From positions 186,001 to 250,000 of the forward strand of contig NZ_SPQQ01000002.1 in the NCBI RefSeq assembly GCF_004766045.1: a DNA stretch of 64,000 bases. Reading direction: 5' to 3'. How positions within the stretch are numbered: the first letter of the stretch is position 1; the number at the start of each line of letters is the position of its first letter. Source of the stretch: Desulfosporosinus fructosivorans. Lineage in GTDB: Bacteria > Bacillota > Desulfitobacteriia > Desulfitobacteriales > Desulfitobacteriaceae. Below, piece after piece: positions 42,447 through 51,672 of the stretch. Position numbers and translations under genes: made by a program. The notes beneath the pieces were generated by a model. That model saw only the letters and a list, made by a program, of their open reading frames with translations, did no database searches and had not been told where the DNA came from.

Positions 42447-44366
42447 ATGGGGCAAAATTTGACACAGAAAATACTCACATCTCACTTAGTTTCCGGTGAC
42501 TTAAAAAAAGGGAACGAGATCGCACTGAAAATCGATCAGACTTTAACCCAGGACGCCACTGGAACAATGGCTTATTTGCAATTCGAAGCTATGAACCTTT
42601 CAAGAGTTCGAACGGAGTGCTCGGTCAGTTATATAGATCACAACACCCTTCAAACAGGGTTTGAAAATGCCGATGACCACGCATTTTTACAAAGTGCAGC
42701 GGCACGCTTCGGGGCGTATTTTTCCCGACCGGGAAACGGGATTTGTCACCAAGTTCATCTTGAACGCTTCGCTAAACCTGGTAAAACGTTACTTGGCTCG
42801 GACAGTCATACCCCAACTGCAGGCGGAATGGGAATGCTGGCCATGGGTGCTGGGGGTTTGGATGTTGCTGTGGCGATGGGAGGAGGGGCTTTTTATCTTC
42901 CCAGCCCCAAAGTCCTCCGGGTCTGGCTTACAGGACAGCTCTCGGACTGGGTTTCAGCCAAAGATATCATTTTAGAAATCCTTCGCGTGCTCTCTGTCAA
43001 AGGAGGGGTTGGGAAAATCATTGAATATGCTGGACCTGGCGTAGAAACTCTTACAGTACCACAACGCGCAACCATCACAAATATGGGCGCAGAACTCGGA
43101 GCATCTTCTTCAGTATTCCCTAGCGATGAGCAAACCCTTCTTTTTCTAAAGGCGCAAGGAAGAGCGGAGGACTTTGTATCTCTCTCAGCTGATGAAGACG
43201 CCTCTTATGATGAAACCATTAACCTTGATCTTTCACTGCTTGTTCCATTGGTTGCCCAACCCCATAGCCCAGACAAGGTTGTTCCGGTTACTGATCTAGC
43301 GACACTAGCTGTACAGCAAGTCGCCATCGGTAGTTGTACGAATTCTTCCTATCAAGACCTGATGAGTGTTCGTCAGATCCTAAAAGGCAAACACGTTCAT
43401 CCGAACGTAAGCTTAGTTATTTCACCCGGCTCCCGTCAAGTCTTAAGCATGCTAGCAAGTAATGGTGCTTTGACGGATCTTCTAGATAGCGGGGCACGAC
43501 TACTTGAATCATCCTGTGGTCCTTGTATAGGAATGGGACAATCACCAGTCTCGAAAGGGGTCTCAGTCCGAACGTTTAACCGTAATTTTGAAGGTCGCAG
43601 TGGTACACAAGATGCCTCGATCTATTTGGCTGGCCCCGAAATTGCAGCGGCGTGTGCCTTGACAGGCTATTTAACCGATCCTCGTACCTTAGGAATCCCC
43701 CCTGTTGTTGATTTCCCAGATTTATTTCGCATCGATGACAGCATGATCTTACCTCCCGGTGATCCAGATACCCCAATTCGGCGCGGTCCCAATATCCAAC
43801 CACTGCCCCTCGCCCCTGCACTAGATAATACGCTCAGCTTACCGATCATCTTAAAGCTTGGGGATAATGTAACGACGGACGATATTATGCCCGCCGGATC
43901 CAAGATTCTGCCGCTCCGTTCGAACATTCCGGCCATTTCAGAGTACGTCTTTAATAAAGTCGACGCTCAGTTTGCCTCTAAGGCCAAGGTCCTAAAGCAA
44001 AGCATCATTGTTGCTGGCCACAATTACGGTCAAGGCTCAAGTCGTGAACACGCCGCCCTTGCTCCCATGTACTTGGGACTCCGCGTTGTCTTGGCCCAAA
44101 GTTTTGCTCGCATCCACCGTGCCAATCTGATTAATTTTGGCATACTTCCACTCACCTTTGTCAACGAGGAAGACCTTACTCGAATGCAGCCCGGGGATAT
44201 TTTACACCTCTTAGACATGCATCAAGCTGTACATTCCCCCGCTCCCTTTGCTATTACCCTTAATGACAGCTCAGACCCAGTTTGGGTTAAACATGGCCTA
44301 ACTGAACGTCAAGCTAAAATTCTTCTTGCTGGTGGACTCCTTAATGCGACGAAAGCTTCAATCTAA
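42447..44366 (+). CDS. acnA: Aconitate hydratase (Aquifex-type, swivel fused)
   Basis: A 639-residue aconitase interconverting citrate and isocitrate. Iron-sulfur ligands are in IGSCTNSSYQDL and SSCGPCIGMGQSP. Substrate-binding segments are DQTLTQDATGTMAYLQFEA and HNTLQTGFENADDH, then LLGSDSHTPTAGGMGMLAMG. The C-terminal swivel domain includes NYGQGSSREHAALAPMYLGL. Length and sequence fit the short aconitase subgroup common in Clostridia, not the 890-residue AcnA. ATG 42447 follows AAAGGAGGAA. Monocistronic. Confidence 0.93.
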   Translation: MGQNLTQKILTSHLVSGDLKKGNEIALKIDQTLTQDATGTMAYLQFEAMNLSRVRTECSVSYIDHNTLQTGFENADDHAFLQSAAARFGAYFSRPGNGICHQVHLERFAKPGKTLLGSDSHTPTAGGMGMLAMGAGGLDVAVAMGGGAFYLPSPKVLRVWLTGQLSDWVSAKDIILEILRVLSVKGGVGKIIEYAGPGVETLTVPQRATITNMGAELGASSSVFPSDEQTLLFLKAQGRAEDFVSLSADEDASYDETINLDLSLLVPLVAQPHSPDKVVPVTDLATLAVQQVAIGSCTNSSYQDLMSVRQILKGKHVHPNVSLVISPGSRQVLSMLASNGALTDLLDSGARLLESSCGPCIGMGQSPVSKGVSVRTFNRNFEGRSGTQDASIYLAGPEIAAACALTGYLTDPRTLGIPPVVDFPDLFRIDDSMILPPGDPDTPIRRGPNIQPLPLAPALDNTLSLPIILKLGDNVTTDDIMPAGSKILPLRSNIPAISEYVFNKVDAQFASKAKVLKQSIIVAGHNYGQGSSREHAALAPMYLGLRVVLAQSFARIHRANLINFGILPLTFVNEEDLTRMQPGDILHLLDMHQAVHSPAPFAITLNDSSDPVWVKHGLTERQAKILLAGGLLNATKASI

Positions 44367-44394
44367 CTGAATTACCGAGCAGTTAACTTTGCTG

Positions 44395-44428
44395 GATTCG
44401 GAAGTAACAGCAATGTTACTTCCGAATC
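44395..44428 (+). terminator. Hairpin after aconitase
   Basis: GATTCGGAAGTAAC and GTTACTTCCGAATC form a perfect 14-bp stem with a six-base loop, 30 bases past the stop. No T-run follows, so termination efficiency is uncertain. Confidence 0.6.
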
Positions 44429-44500
44429 TAGCCCTGTTGTATAAAAGCGTGTTATAATTAATTTTGTTATGACTTTTATATATTTAAAGAGGTGTATTTA

Positions 44501-44998
44501 ATGCTTAATGAACAAGATCATAGACTACTCAAACTCATCGCCGAAGATTGTCGACTTACTCCTGAAGAGCTTTCCGTGCAAACAGGCTTGACTGCTGAAT
44601 ACATCAGCAAACGTATAACCAATTGGGAAAAGGAAAAAATCATCGTCGGCTATCAACCCATGATCAACTGGGCACGAACTGGCGAAGAAAAGGTTTCCGC
44701 TCTGATCGAAGTTAGAGTCTTGCCTCAACGGGGCTATGGGTTTGATAAAATCGCCAAACGGTTACAAAAGTTTCCTGAAATCAAAGCACTTTTTCTGATG
44801 TCCGGTGGATACGATCTATCTCTGCTCATTGAAGGAAAAACAATGCAAGACGTTGCTCTTTTTGTAGCTGAAAAATTAGCTCCTCTAGAGCATGTTCAGA
44901 GTACCGCAACCCACTTTGTGCTTCGCAGATATAAGCAAGACGGGGTCGCGCTTCTCGGAGAGGAAGAGACGATTCAACGCCTCGTGGTTTCGCCATGA
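44501..44998 (+). CDS. Lrp/AsnC-family regulator
   Basis: A 165-residue Lrp/AsnC-type regulator. The N-terminal helix-turn-helix is LLKLIAEDCRLTPEELSVQT then GLTAEYISKRITNWEKEKII. The C-terminal RAM ligand domain (about 65-150) includes ALFLMSGGYDLSLLIEGKT. The ATG at 44501 behind AAAGAGG is used. The stop codon overlaps the aminotransferase ATG (ATGA), so it probably regulates its own operon in response to an amino acid. Confidence 0.92.
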   Translation: MLNEQDHRLLKLIAEDCRLTPEELSVQTGLTAEYISKRITNWEKEKIIVGYQPMINWARTGEEKVSALIEVRVLPQRGYGFDKIAKRLQKFPEIKALFLMSGGYDLSLLIEGKTMQDVALFVAEKLAPLEHVQSTATHFVLRRYKQDGVALLGEEETIQRLVVSP

Positions 44999-46164
44999 AT
45001 CGCTACCTCGCCTCCCATGTCGCAGCTCTCCCGCCCTCAGGGATCCGCAAGTTTTTCGATCTTGTCGCAACTATGAAGGATGTCATTTCACTAGGGGTCG
45101 GAGAACCCGATTTCGTCACCCCTTGGACTGTACGAGAAAGTGGTATCTTTTCCTTAGAACAGGGCCAGACCATGTATACCAGTAATGCTGGCCTCTTGGA
45201 GTTACGTGAAGAACTTTCCCAGCATTTGACTCAAACCTTGGGACTTTGCTACGATCCAGCTACAGAAATCCTCATAACCGCTGGAGCTAGCGAAGCTGTT
45301 GATCTCGTGATGCGAGCCTTGCTCGAACCAGGAGATGTTGTCTTAGTTCCCGATCCGTCCTATGTATCCTACGCCCCATGCGCAATATTAGCCGGGGCAA
45401 GTGTTAGTTACGTTCCAACCCACGCCAAGGAAGACTTTCGTTTACGCGTGGAAGACTTAAGCCAAGTGTATACACCTAAAGCTAAGCTCTTAGTGCTGTC
45501 TTACCCGAATAACCCAACTGGGGCGATCATGCGTCGTGAGGACCTTCTCCCTATCGCTGATTTTGTGGCTAAGCACGATCTTCTCGTTCTTGCTGATGAT
45601 ATTTATTCTGATCTTAGCTATGACGGAAGACATGTCTCGTTTGCCAGCTTACCCGGTATGCACGACCGCACACTCTTTGTCAGTGGCTTCTCAAAATCCT
45701 ACGCCATGACTGGCTGGAGAATCGGCTACGTTGCAGGACATGCGGATCTCATCAGCGGGCTGATCAAAATTCACCAATACACCATGCTCTGTGCCCCCAT
45801 TATGGGCCAGATTGCAGCCTTAGAAGCGTTACGGTCTGCCTCTGAAGCAAAAGCCGACATGGTCACTGCTTATGATCGGCGACGTCGCCTTATGGTTCAC
45901 GGCTTTCGGCAAATGGGGCTCGACTGTTTCGAACCCTTAGGTGCTTTTTACGTATTTCCGGATATTTCAAAGACAAATTTGACCTCCGAGGCGTTTGCCG
46001 AAGAACTCTTAAAGGAAGAAAAAGTTGCTGTTGTCCCCGGAACCGCTTTTGGTCCTTCCGGAGAAGGATATATTCGTTGTTCCTATGCTTATTCCATCGA
46101 GCAACTTCAGGAAGCCCTCGTACGGATTTCAAATTTTGTCGAGCGCAGGTTGAGCAAACTATAG
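44995..46164 (+). CDS. Class I/II aminotransferase
   Basis: A 389-residue PLP enzyme of fold type I. The PLP Lys is in FVSGFSKSYAMTGWRIGYVA. Also visible are TAGASEAVDLVMRALLEPGD (PLP phosphate loop), SYPNNPTGAIM and VLADDIYSDLSYDG, and the C-terminal Arg in EGYIRCSYAYS, which binds the substrate carboxylate. It resembles the MalY/PatA-like or aspartate aminotransferases that Firmicutes pair with an AsnC-type gene. Exact substrate is undetermined. Translationally coupled to the regulator. Confidence 0.92.
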   Translation: MNRYLASHVAALPPSGIRKFFDLVATMKDVISLGVGEPDFVTPWTVRESGIFSLEQGQTMYTSNAGLLELREELSQHLTQTLGLCYDPATEILITAGASEAVDLVMRALLEPGDVVLVPDPSYVSYAPCAILAGASVSYVPTHAKEDFRLRVEDLSQVYTPKAKLLVLSYPNNPTGAIMRREDLLPIADFVAKHDLLVLADDIYSDLSYDGRHVSFASLPGMHDRTLFVSGFSKSYAMTGWRIGYVAGHADLISGLIKIHQYTMLCAPIMGQIAALEALRSASEAKADMVTAYDRRRRLMVHGFRQMGLDCFEPLGAFYVFPDISKTNLTSEAFAEELLKEEKVAVVPGTAFGPSGEGYIRCSYAYSIEQLQEALVRISNFVERRLSKL

Positions 46165-46189
46165 AATAGCAGGAAATCTATCGTAATTA

Positions 46190-46232
46190 AGAGGGCGTAG
46201 TGAAACTAAATTTTAGTTCCGCTACGCCCTCT
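46190..46232. terminator. Bidirectional terminator
   Basis: AGAGGGCGTAG and CTACGCCCTCT with an internal AACTAAA/TTTAGTT extension form a long hairpin. It ends the aminotransferase operon and would also end a minus-strand transcript starting near 46430. Confidence 0.75.
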
Positions 46233-46430
46233 TCGAGCTAATTTTTCCGAGTTATCACTAGGCGTTTTACTTTTACAATTACAGGAAAGAGTGAGGTAAC
46301 ATAATCCATACCCCAAAACAGAGAAGATGCTGGCTGTTACGAAAAAATCTAGTCCGATATAGACTCCTCCCTCAGAAAATCTATTAATTTCATCCTTCTT
46401 CGGCAAATTCCGGATACGCCCTACATATTA
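46233..46430 (-). other. Possible small ComA-controlled transcript
   Basis: A promoter related to that of comQ (46421-46497) reads leftward into this segment, which is closed by the hairpin at 46190-46232. A frame from a TTG at 46406 encodes 66 residues with a hydrophobic helix (DFFVTASIFSVLGYGLCYLT), but it has no ribosome binding site at that TTG and its end runs through the terminator stem. It may be a small RNA or a peptide gene with an unusual start. Confidence 0.3.
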
Positions 46431-46507
46431 CTCTACTATATTTCAAATACTTCTGCACCGTAAATCGCACTGCAAGATACCGTAATCATATTGCGGTATC
46501 TTTGCAG
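46421..46507 (-). promoter_or_regulatory. ComA-box-like promoter, copy A
   Basis: Of 46421-46497, 60 of 77 bases match 53044-53120 without gaps. In the minus direction: TTACGGTATCTTGCAG (46485-46470), five bases, TTTACG (46464-46459), 18 bases, TATAGT (46440-46435). An oppositely oriented box TTGCGGTATCTTTGCAG lies at 46491-46507, so the two boxes form a long inverted repeat. Confidence 0.55.
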
Positions 46508-46650
46508 TGCGATTTAAAGATAATGCTGTCAACTGAGCGATACTCTCCGTCCCGGACGAGGAAGAGAGCCCAAATGGTGCACCGGTGCACCATTTGAACT
46601 ACCCCCAAAGGCTCTCGCCCCCCATACCTATCTTATTCCTGATTCTATTT
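46508..46650. other. Gene-free region with 26-bp palindrome
   Basis: CAAATGGTGCACC / GGTGCACCATTTG (46571-46596) is a perfect palindrome, enclosed by GAGAGCC (46564-46570) and GGCTCTC (46610-46616). It follows the ABC permease stop on the minus strand. No T-run, so it is not a standard terminator. No gene is seen. Confidence 0.7.
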
Positions 46651-47397
46651 TTAATGGACATCTCTTTTCAATGAATTTAAGCTCAGTACAATACCTATTA
46701 CAAAAGTAGCCAATAACGTGAAGATTCCAAGTGGATAATTAGTGAATGATCTTCCTCCCTCGTGGGGGCTGAATATTGCGGGGATAGTCCAGGGGAAAAT
46801 TGTATTAAAAGGTGTGTTAAGTATAATAAGGTTTAAAACCATTGCACAGATTCCAAGGATGATTGGCGGAATTATATTGCGTTTTGAAATACTTAATTGT
46901 GCGACGATTGGCACCAATGCAAAGTGCATTATAATCATTAACAAATATACTTTCAAATATTCAAAAACAACAATAGTAGTTAAAGGTTCATGCTTTAAAA
47001 TAAATCCTGATAATATTGAAAGCACAAATGAAGCAAGAAGCGTTACAGCTATTATTATAAGCATAACGATTAATTTCCCAACAAAAAAATTGGATCTACT
47101 AATAGGGTAAGTAAATAAATTATTTATCATATGCTCCTGATATTCCCTGGAAAAGATGAAGCCTGTTAACAAAGCAAAAAAACCGATTCCTACAAGTAAA
47201 TTGATAAGCATTACAGGGGTTAAAAAATAGTCTTGCCACACTACTATTGGATATTTTGGGTTGATAGCATAGATAAGAAACACTAAGAAGTTAGGAATTA
47301 CAAAGATTGTCGGAATCGCCCAAAGAATTTTGCAGTTTTTCAATTTTTGAAGTTCTGTAGTTATAATCTTATATAAATCAAATAATATTGTCATCAT
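46651..47397 (-). CDS. ABC-2 type transporter permease
   Basis: A 248-residue permease with six predicted helices, of the type partnered with BcrA/LtnF-like ATPases (SREYQEHMINNLFTYPISRS, then NFFVGKLIVMLIIIAVTLLA). Such systems usually expel or give immunity to peptide antibiotics; some export small peptides. Its ATG overlaps the ATPase stop. It lies immediately downstream of the ComPA-type genes on the same strand, so it could be a target or part of that system. Confidence 0.85.
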   Translation of the reverse strand: MMTILFDLYKIITTELQKLKNCKILWAIPTIFVIPNFLVFLIYAINPKYPIVVWQDYFLTPVMLINLLVGIGFFALLTGFIFSREYQEHMINNLFTYPISRSNFFVGKLIVMLIIIAVTLLASFVLSILSGFILKHEPLTTIVVFEYLKVYLLMIIMHFALVPIVAQLSISKRNIIPPIILGICAMVLNLIILNTPFNTIFPWTIPAIFSPHEGGRSFTNYPLGIFTLLATFVIGIVLSLNSLKRDVH

Positions 47398-48305
47398 ACC
47401 AATCCCCCGATGAGTTTTAAGAAGTAGTCTTCAAGCTTATCTTCGATTAAACATATTTCCTCTACATCAATATTATTAGTTACTAAAAGCCTGTTAATGT
47501 CTACGGCTTCCTGGAGTCTTTCATATACTTTTAATACACCGTTTTCTACAGTGAATTCTTTAATATTCAAATTTTTAGTTAAACATTCGATAGCAGCATC
47601 TGCGTCATTAACTTTAACCCTAATATATCGCTCGCTCTTTTTTATTAGTGAATCGAGAGTTATTTCTTCAAGTAACAGTCCTTTGTTAATTATTCCAATT
47701 TTAGTAGCCATTTGTTCAATTTCACTTAGAAGGTGACTTGATACTAAAATAGTAATTTTATCTCTTTTTGCAAGAGTAACTATTAGTTCTCTAATTTCCT
47801 TTATACCTACTGGGTCAAGACCGTTAGTCGGTTCGTCTAATACCAAAAGTTCAGGCTTATGTAATAGTGTTCTCCCTATACCAAGCCTTTGCTTCATACC
47901 TAATGAGAATTCTCCGACCTTTTTATTTCGAGCTTCTGATAGTCCAACTAAATGAAGAACTTCTTCAACAGAATCTCTTTTCTTTATACCCATAAGTTTC
48001 CTGTGTATTTCCAGATTTTCCACCGCAGTCAGATTCTCATATGCGCCAGGATACTCGACCATCGAACCAATTCTTCTAAACACTTGATAATTTCTTTTGC
48101 TTACTGGTTCTCCAAATAATTCAACATAACCAGATGTTGGCTCAATTAAACCTAATATCATTCTAATGGTTGTAGTTTTACCAGATCCATTCTGTCCCAA
48201 GAATCCATAAATATCGCCTTGAGTTATATGCATATTTAGATTTTGGACAGCATACTCTCCACCATAACTTTTACTTAGATCAGAGATTTTCAAAATAGAT
48301 TTCAT
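47394..48305 (-). CDS. ABC transporter ATP-binding protein (BcrA-like)
   Basis: A 303-residue ATPase. The Walker A motif is GFLGQNGSGKTTTIRMILGL (about 34-53), the signature is FSLGMKQRLGIG, Walker B with catalytic Glu is LLVLDEPTNGLDP, and the switch His is in ILVSSHLLSEIE. The C-terminal accessory domain (about 220-303) is as in bacitracin and lantibiotic immunity ATPases. GGAGG precedes the ATG. It forms a two-gene operon with the permease. Confidence 0.92.
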   Translation of the reverse strand: MKSILKISDLSKSYGGEYAVQNLNMHITQGDIYGFLGQNGSGKTTTIRMILGLIEPTSGYVELFGEPVSKRNYQVFRRIGSMVEYPGAYENLTAVENLEIHRKLMGIKKRDSVEEVLHLVGLSEARNKKVGEFSLGMKQRLGIGRTLLHKPELLVLDEPTNGLDPVGIKEIRELIVTLAKRDKITILVSSHLLSEIEQMATKIGIINKGLLLEEITLDSLIKKSERYIRVKVNDADAAIECLTKNLNIKEFTVENGVLKVYERLQEAVDINRLLVTNNIDVEEICLIEDKLEDYFLKLIGGLV

Positions 48306-48640
48306 TTATACCTCCATAGTATTCTTTAATTTTCATTAAAACGAGTCGTCGAAATGGTAATCAAAGAATTGGGATTATCGTCCGGTCAGAAGAGGATTAA
48401 TTCTAATAAAAATCTCAAAAAAGACCATACGTACAGAAAAATTGAATTATAATAATACTATCTAGCGCCGGAAAATTCAACCACCACGGCTGCCGCATTT
48501 CTTGAATTTTGCGCATAGGTACGACTAGCTGGTGATCTCGCAAATCATCGCAGGCCTCCTGGAGAAACGATTATCTTTTTCCAAACCTCTGTTACAACTG
48601 TTGGTGTCCCTGCTTAGGACTTACCCAATAGGATTTATAA
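48306..48640. other. Intergenic region between comA-like and ABC genes
   Basis: No credible gene. GCGCCGGAAAATTCAA and TTGAATTTTGCGC (48466-48512) can form a long hairpin, which in the minus direction lies after the comA-like stop and before the ABC promoter. A TTGAATTATAATAATACT stretch near 48440 (minus direction) could be the ABC promoter. No clear ComA-like box is seen here. Confidence 0.5.
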
Positions 48641-49300
48641 CTATATAAAATCCTCATGAGGAATAACTCCAAGGCGTTTGGCTTGAAATATTGCTTCTGA
48701 TCTCGAACGAACATTTAATTTCCCGAAGATTCGAGTCAGATTATACTCAACAGTACGTTGACTCATTAATAGAATATCCGCGATTTCCCTGTTACTCTTG
48801 CCTCTGGCTACTTCTTGAAGAATCATTTGCTCCTTTTCATCGATTGATATCCTTTTTACGCTTTCTTCCTTCTCCGAAGCATCTACCCGTGCCTCATTAC
48901 GCCTTAGTTGGTGCAAAAGGGATATGGGTATAACTGCTTCACCACGCAAAGCACAGCGAATAGCCGTAATAAGCTGCTCTCGGGATGCTGTTTTACTTAT
49001 AAAACCAGAGACACGTGCTTCCACTAGAATATTGTAGTGAGCCGAAATATCGTATCCAGTATAAACTAAAATAGGCGTATCGGAGTTAATTGCGATTACT
49101 CTCCTCGTTAATTCCAAGCCGTTGATTACAGGCATATTCAAATCAAACATCAGCACATCAAAAATCTGGTTTTTCAAGACCTCTAAGGCTTCCATGCTAG
49201 ACGTTACAACAGTCGCTTTCATATCATTTTCTTGCTCAATCATACTTTTTGTTCCTTCACCAACTGAAGGATGATCATCAACTAGTAATATTTGAATCAC
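48641..49300 (-). CDS. comA: ComA-like response regulator
   Basis: A 219-residue NarL/LuxR-type regulator. Receiver: ILLVDDHPSVGEGTKSM, with the opening typical of ComA; phospho-acceptor Asp53 in VLMFDLNMPVINGLE; Lys in ISKTASREQ. The LuxR-type helix-turn-helix is GKSNREIADILLMSQRTVEY then NLTRIFGKLNVRSRSEAI. The GTG at 49300, behind AAAGGG, avoids overlap with comP and matches the family N-terminus. It is the output of the ComP-type kinase and should bind the ComA-box-like repeats at 46421-46507 and 53044-53128 (inference). Confidence 0.88.
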   Translation of the reverse strand: MIQILLVDDHPSVGEGTKSMIEQENDMKATVVTSSMEALEVLKNQIFDVLMFDLNMPVINGLELTRRVIAINSDTPILVYTGYDISAHYNILVEARVSGFISKTASREQLITAIRCALRGEAVIPISLLHQLRRNEARVDASEKEESVKRISIDEKEQMILQEVARGKSNREIADILLMSQRTVEYNLTRIFGKLNVRSRSEAIFQAKRLGVIPHEDFI

Positions 49301-49316
49301 GTTTGCCCTTTCCCCC

Positions 49317-51659
49317 TTAAACAACTTGTTCGTTTAGACTAGTAGCCTTGTCTAGTGGCATCCAAATTGAAACTTCGAACCCTTTGCCTAGACTCGAATT
49401 AAAACATGTTTTACCTTCAAGACTTAAAACTCGCTCTTTGATCCCAGACAAGCCCATATGATTAAACGAAGATTGTAAGTTTTCAAAATCCATACCAATA
49501 CCGTTATCTCGATAGTTTAACGTTATAATACCATGACTATCAGCTAATATAATCTTAATCTCAGTTGCCTTGGAGTGCTTAGCGGCGTTTGTCAATAGCT
49601 CTTGCACTATTCGATAAAGCGCTAATATATGCTCATAATCTAAATCTATACTGAAACCTGTTGCCTTAAAATTCACAACGTAATCCGTTCGTAACTGAGC
49701 ATTAGCAAATAAGTTCTTTAATGCCTCTACAATCCCAGTCTCTTTTAATAAAGGTGGCAGTAGTTCATTGCAGGTTTCACGAATTTGGTGAGTTACATCT
49801 AAGAGCCCTTCGGCCATAGTATTGAGTTGTTTCCTCAGATCCGCCGGGATTCTTTCATCGACTGATATTATTTCAAGCTTGCGATACCAAAGCAATTGTT
49901 GTTGTAGTGCCGAATCGTGCAAGTCTGAGGCTAGACGACGCCTCTCCTTCTCCGATAAGTTAAATAGAAGGCGCAACACCCAAGGCTTTGCTGAGTCTCT
50001 CTGAGTAACCTCTTCCTCTAATTTCTCTATTAACCCCTCAATTAAATGCAGATTTTCATAAACCATGCTCACATAAACTGCAATTGTTCTAAGCCATACT
50101 CTTTCCTCTTGATTAAATTCAGTTCGATTCAATTTTCCTCGAATCCATACAAGATTGCTTTTGGCTTTCTCACTGCCGATTATAAGAAAGACTCCATTAC
50201 TACCAATATCAATCAATTCTCCAACCGCAATCAATTCAGTATTGTTTTTTAACCAATCAGTTATAACTGTTTCTGGGAAGTCTGGACTCCCTGTCTTTAT
50301 TGTTAATGAATAATCCATAAAGTTCGTTTCCAATAACGAAATGGCTTTGACGGCTAAAACTTCAGTTACTTCCATGATTAATCGTTCTTCTAAATCAGAT
50401 ATTTTCATTACTTTGGCAATATCTTGAGAAAAACGATCTAAACTTGCTTGAAAGTTATATTTTTCTCTAAATAATTTCGAACGGAAATGGAAATCAAGTT
50501 CTTCTTTTATATAGAGAAACACTATAATTCCTATATAAGTAACAATGCCGAGTTTCATACACTGAACTAACGTAAACTCACTCAAAAGATAGGACAAGAA
50601 CAATACCAAAAGTATAGTGGGTATGAGGCTTAGAATAGCATAATAGCGTATCCGATCAATGATGAAATCAATATCGAATAAGCGATTTGCTGTGATCAGA
50701 TATAAAAACACGCCGGGAAGAAACACTAAAGAAACTGCCGCTAAAGCTCCTGGTATTAGTTCAACCCCGAATAAAATACTTGGTAAACCCATTAAGATGA
50801 CAAACGGGGAAAAAGCCAGGGTAAAACCAACTATTATTATTTTGAATATTGGTTTGTGTATGGTATCTCTATAACGAAAATAACGGGAGAGTAAAATATA
50901 AAAACATAAAAGAATACTTATTGAGAAGACTGCAAGAAAGGAATATCTAATAATAACTAAGTTTCTTCCAAAAATCTGAAAAAATAAAGTAATAACAAGC
51001 AGTAAACTATTGGCTAAATATAATACCGATAAACTCTTACGATTAAACAAAGAAAGTCCATACCGAATAAAGTAGTTATTTAGAAATTCTAAAAATAGTA
51101 CAGGTATTAATGAGAAGGTGATTCGGTTGATGTATATCCCTAGAGTGTCCATCCTAGATGAAACTGGTGCACTTAAATAACTTAAGCCAATAGCAAGAAA
51201 AAAGAGAATCAGAATGAGAGCAGACTTATCATCGCTTTTTTTCAAATATAAGACACAGGAAAATATGAACAAAATAACGAACACTAGTGTTGGTATCACG
51301 ATATGATACTGAACTTGCTGCGGAGTCATATTATTTGTCACCTTATGTAATATCGGTTCTCCGTTTTTATTAATGACTAATGTCTCAGCTTGTTCAATGA
51401 CACCATATTGTAGAATTGTAGAATAATTACTAGGTTGAACTCCATTTATTAATGATACAGTATCACCAACTTTGATTCCTTGTTGTTCTGCCCATCCGAG
51501 ATGATCCACATAAGATATCTGCCATTTACCTACTTCATTTTCTTCCACGCTTAGCCCAATGTATGGAATGCGTAAAGTGACAAACAGCAAGTAATAGGAG
51601 ATTATTAAAATGATTCCTGTTGAAGCTAGTAACACAAAACCTTTTTTAAAGTTTCCCAT
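49317..51659 (-). CDS. comP: ComP-like multispanning sensor kinase with PDZ-like domain
   Basis: A 780-residue kinase. A first helix (about 8-28) is followed by an extracellular PDZ-like segment (WAEQQGIKVGDTVSLINGVQ, about 56-75). About eight further helices (about 118-375) are followed by a GAF-like linker region. The HisKA_3 box has phospho-His in LASDLHDSALQQQLLWYRKL, and the HATPase N-box is LLTNAAKHSKATEIKI with DNGIGMDFENL. This architecture is that of ComP quorum-sensing kinases, which detect the prenylated ComX peptide. GGAGG precedes the ATG, right after a terminator hairpin. Confidence 0.88.
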   Translation of the reverse strand: MGNFKKGFVLLASTGIILIISYYLLFVTLRIPYIGLSVEENEVGKWQISYVDHLGWAEQQGIKVGDTVSLINGVQPSNYSTILQYGVIEQAETLVINKNGEPILHKVTNNMTPQQVQYHIVIPTLVFVILFIFSCVLYLKKSDDKSALILILFFLAIGLSYLSAPVSSRMDTLGIYINRITFSLIPVLFLEFLNNYFIRYGLSLFNRKSLSVLYLANSLLLVITLFFQIFGRNLVIIRYSFLAVFSISILLCFYILLSRYFRYRDTIHKPIFKIIIVGFTLAFSPFVILMGLPSILFGVELIPGALAAVSLVFLPGVFLYLITANRLFDIDFIIDRIRYYAILSLIPTILLVLFLSYLLSEFTLVQCMKLGIVTYIGIIVFLYIKEELDFHFRSKLFREKYNFQASLDRFSQDIAKVMKISDLEERLIMEVTEVLAVKAISLLETNFMDYSLTIKTGSPDFPETVITDWLKNNTELIAVGELIDIGSNGVFLIIGSEKAKSNLVWIRGKLNRTEFNQEERVWLRTIAVYVSMVYENLHLIEGLIEKLEEEVTQRDSAKPWVLRLLFNLSEKERRRLASDLHDSALQQQLLWYRKLEIISVDERIPADLRKQLNTMAEGLLDVTHQIRETCNELLPPLLKETGIVEALKNLFANAQLRTDYVVNFKATGFSIDLDYEHILALYRIVQELLTNAAKHSKATEIKIILADSHGIITLNYRDNGIGMDFENLQSSFNHMGLSGIKERVLSLEGKTCFNSSLGKGFEVSIWMPLDKATSLNEQVV

Positions 51660-51672
51660 GCCAAATTTCCTC

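Noticed and set aside
46206..46406. 66-residue minus-strand frame as an annotated gene
   Set aside because: The TTG start has no ribosome binding site and the end runs through a terminator stem. Kept only as part of a possible small transcript.
48470..48570. 33-residue minus-strand frame MRKIQEMRQPWWLNFPALD...
   Set aside because: It lies over a hairpin, has no ribosome binding site, and shows no family features.
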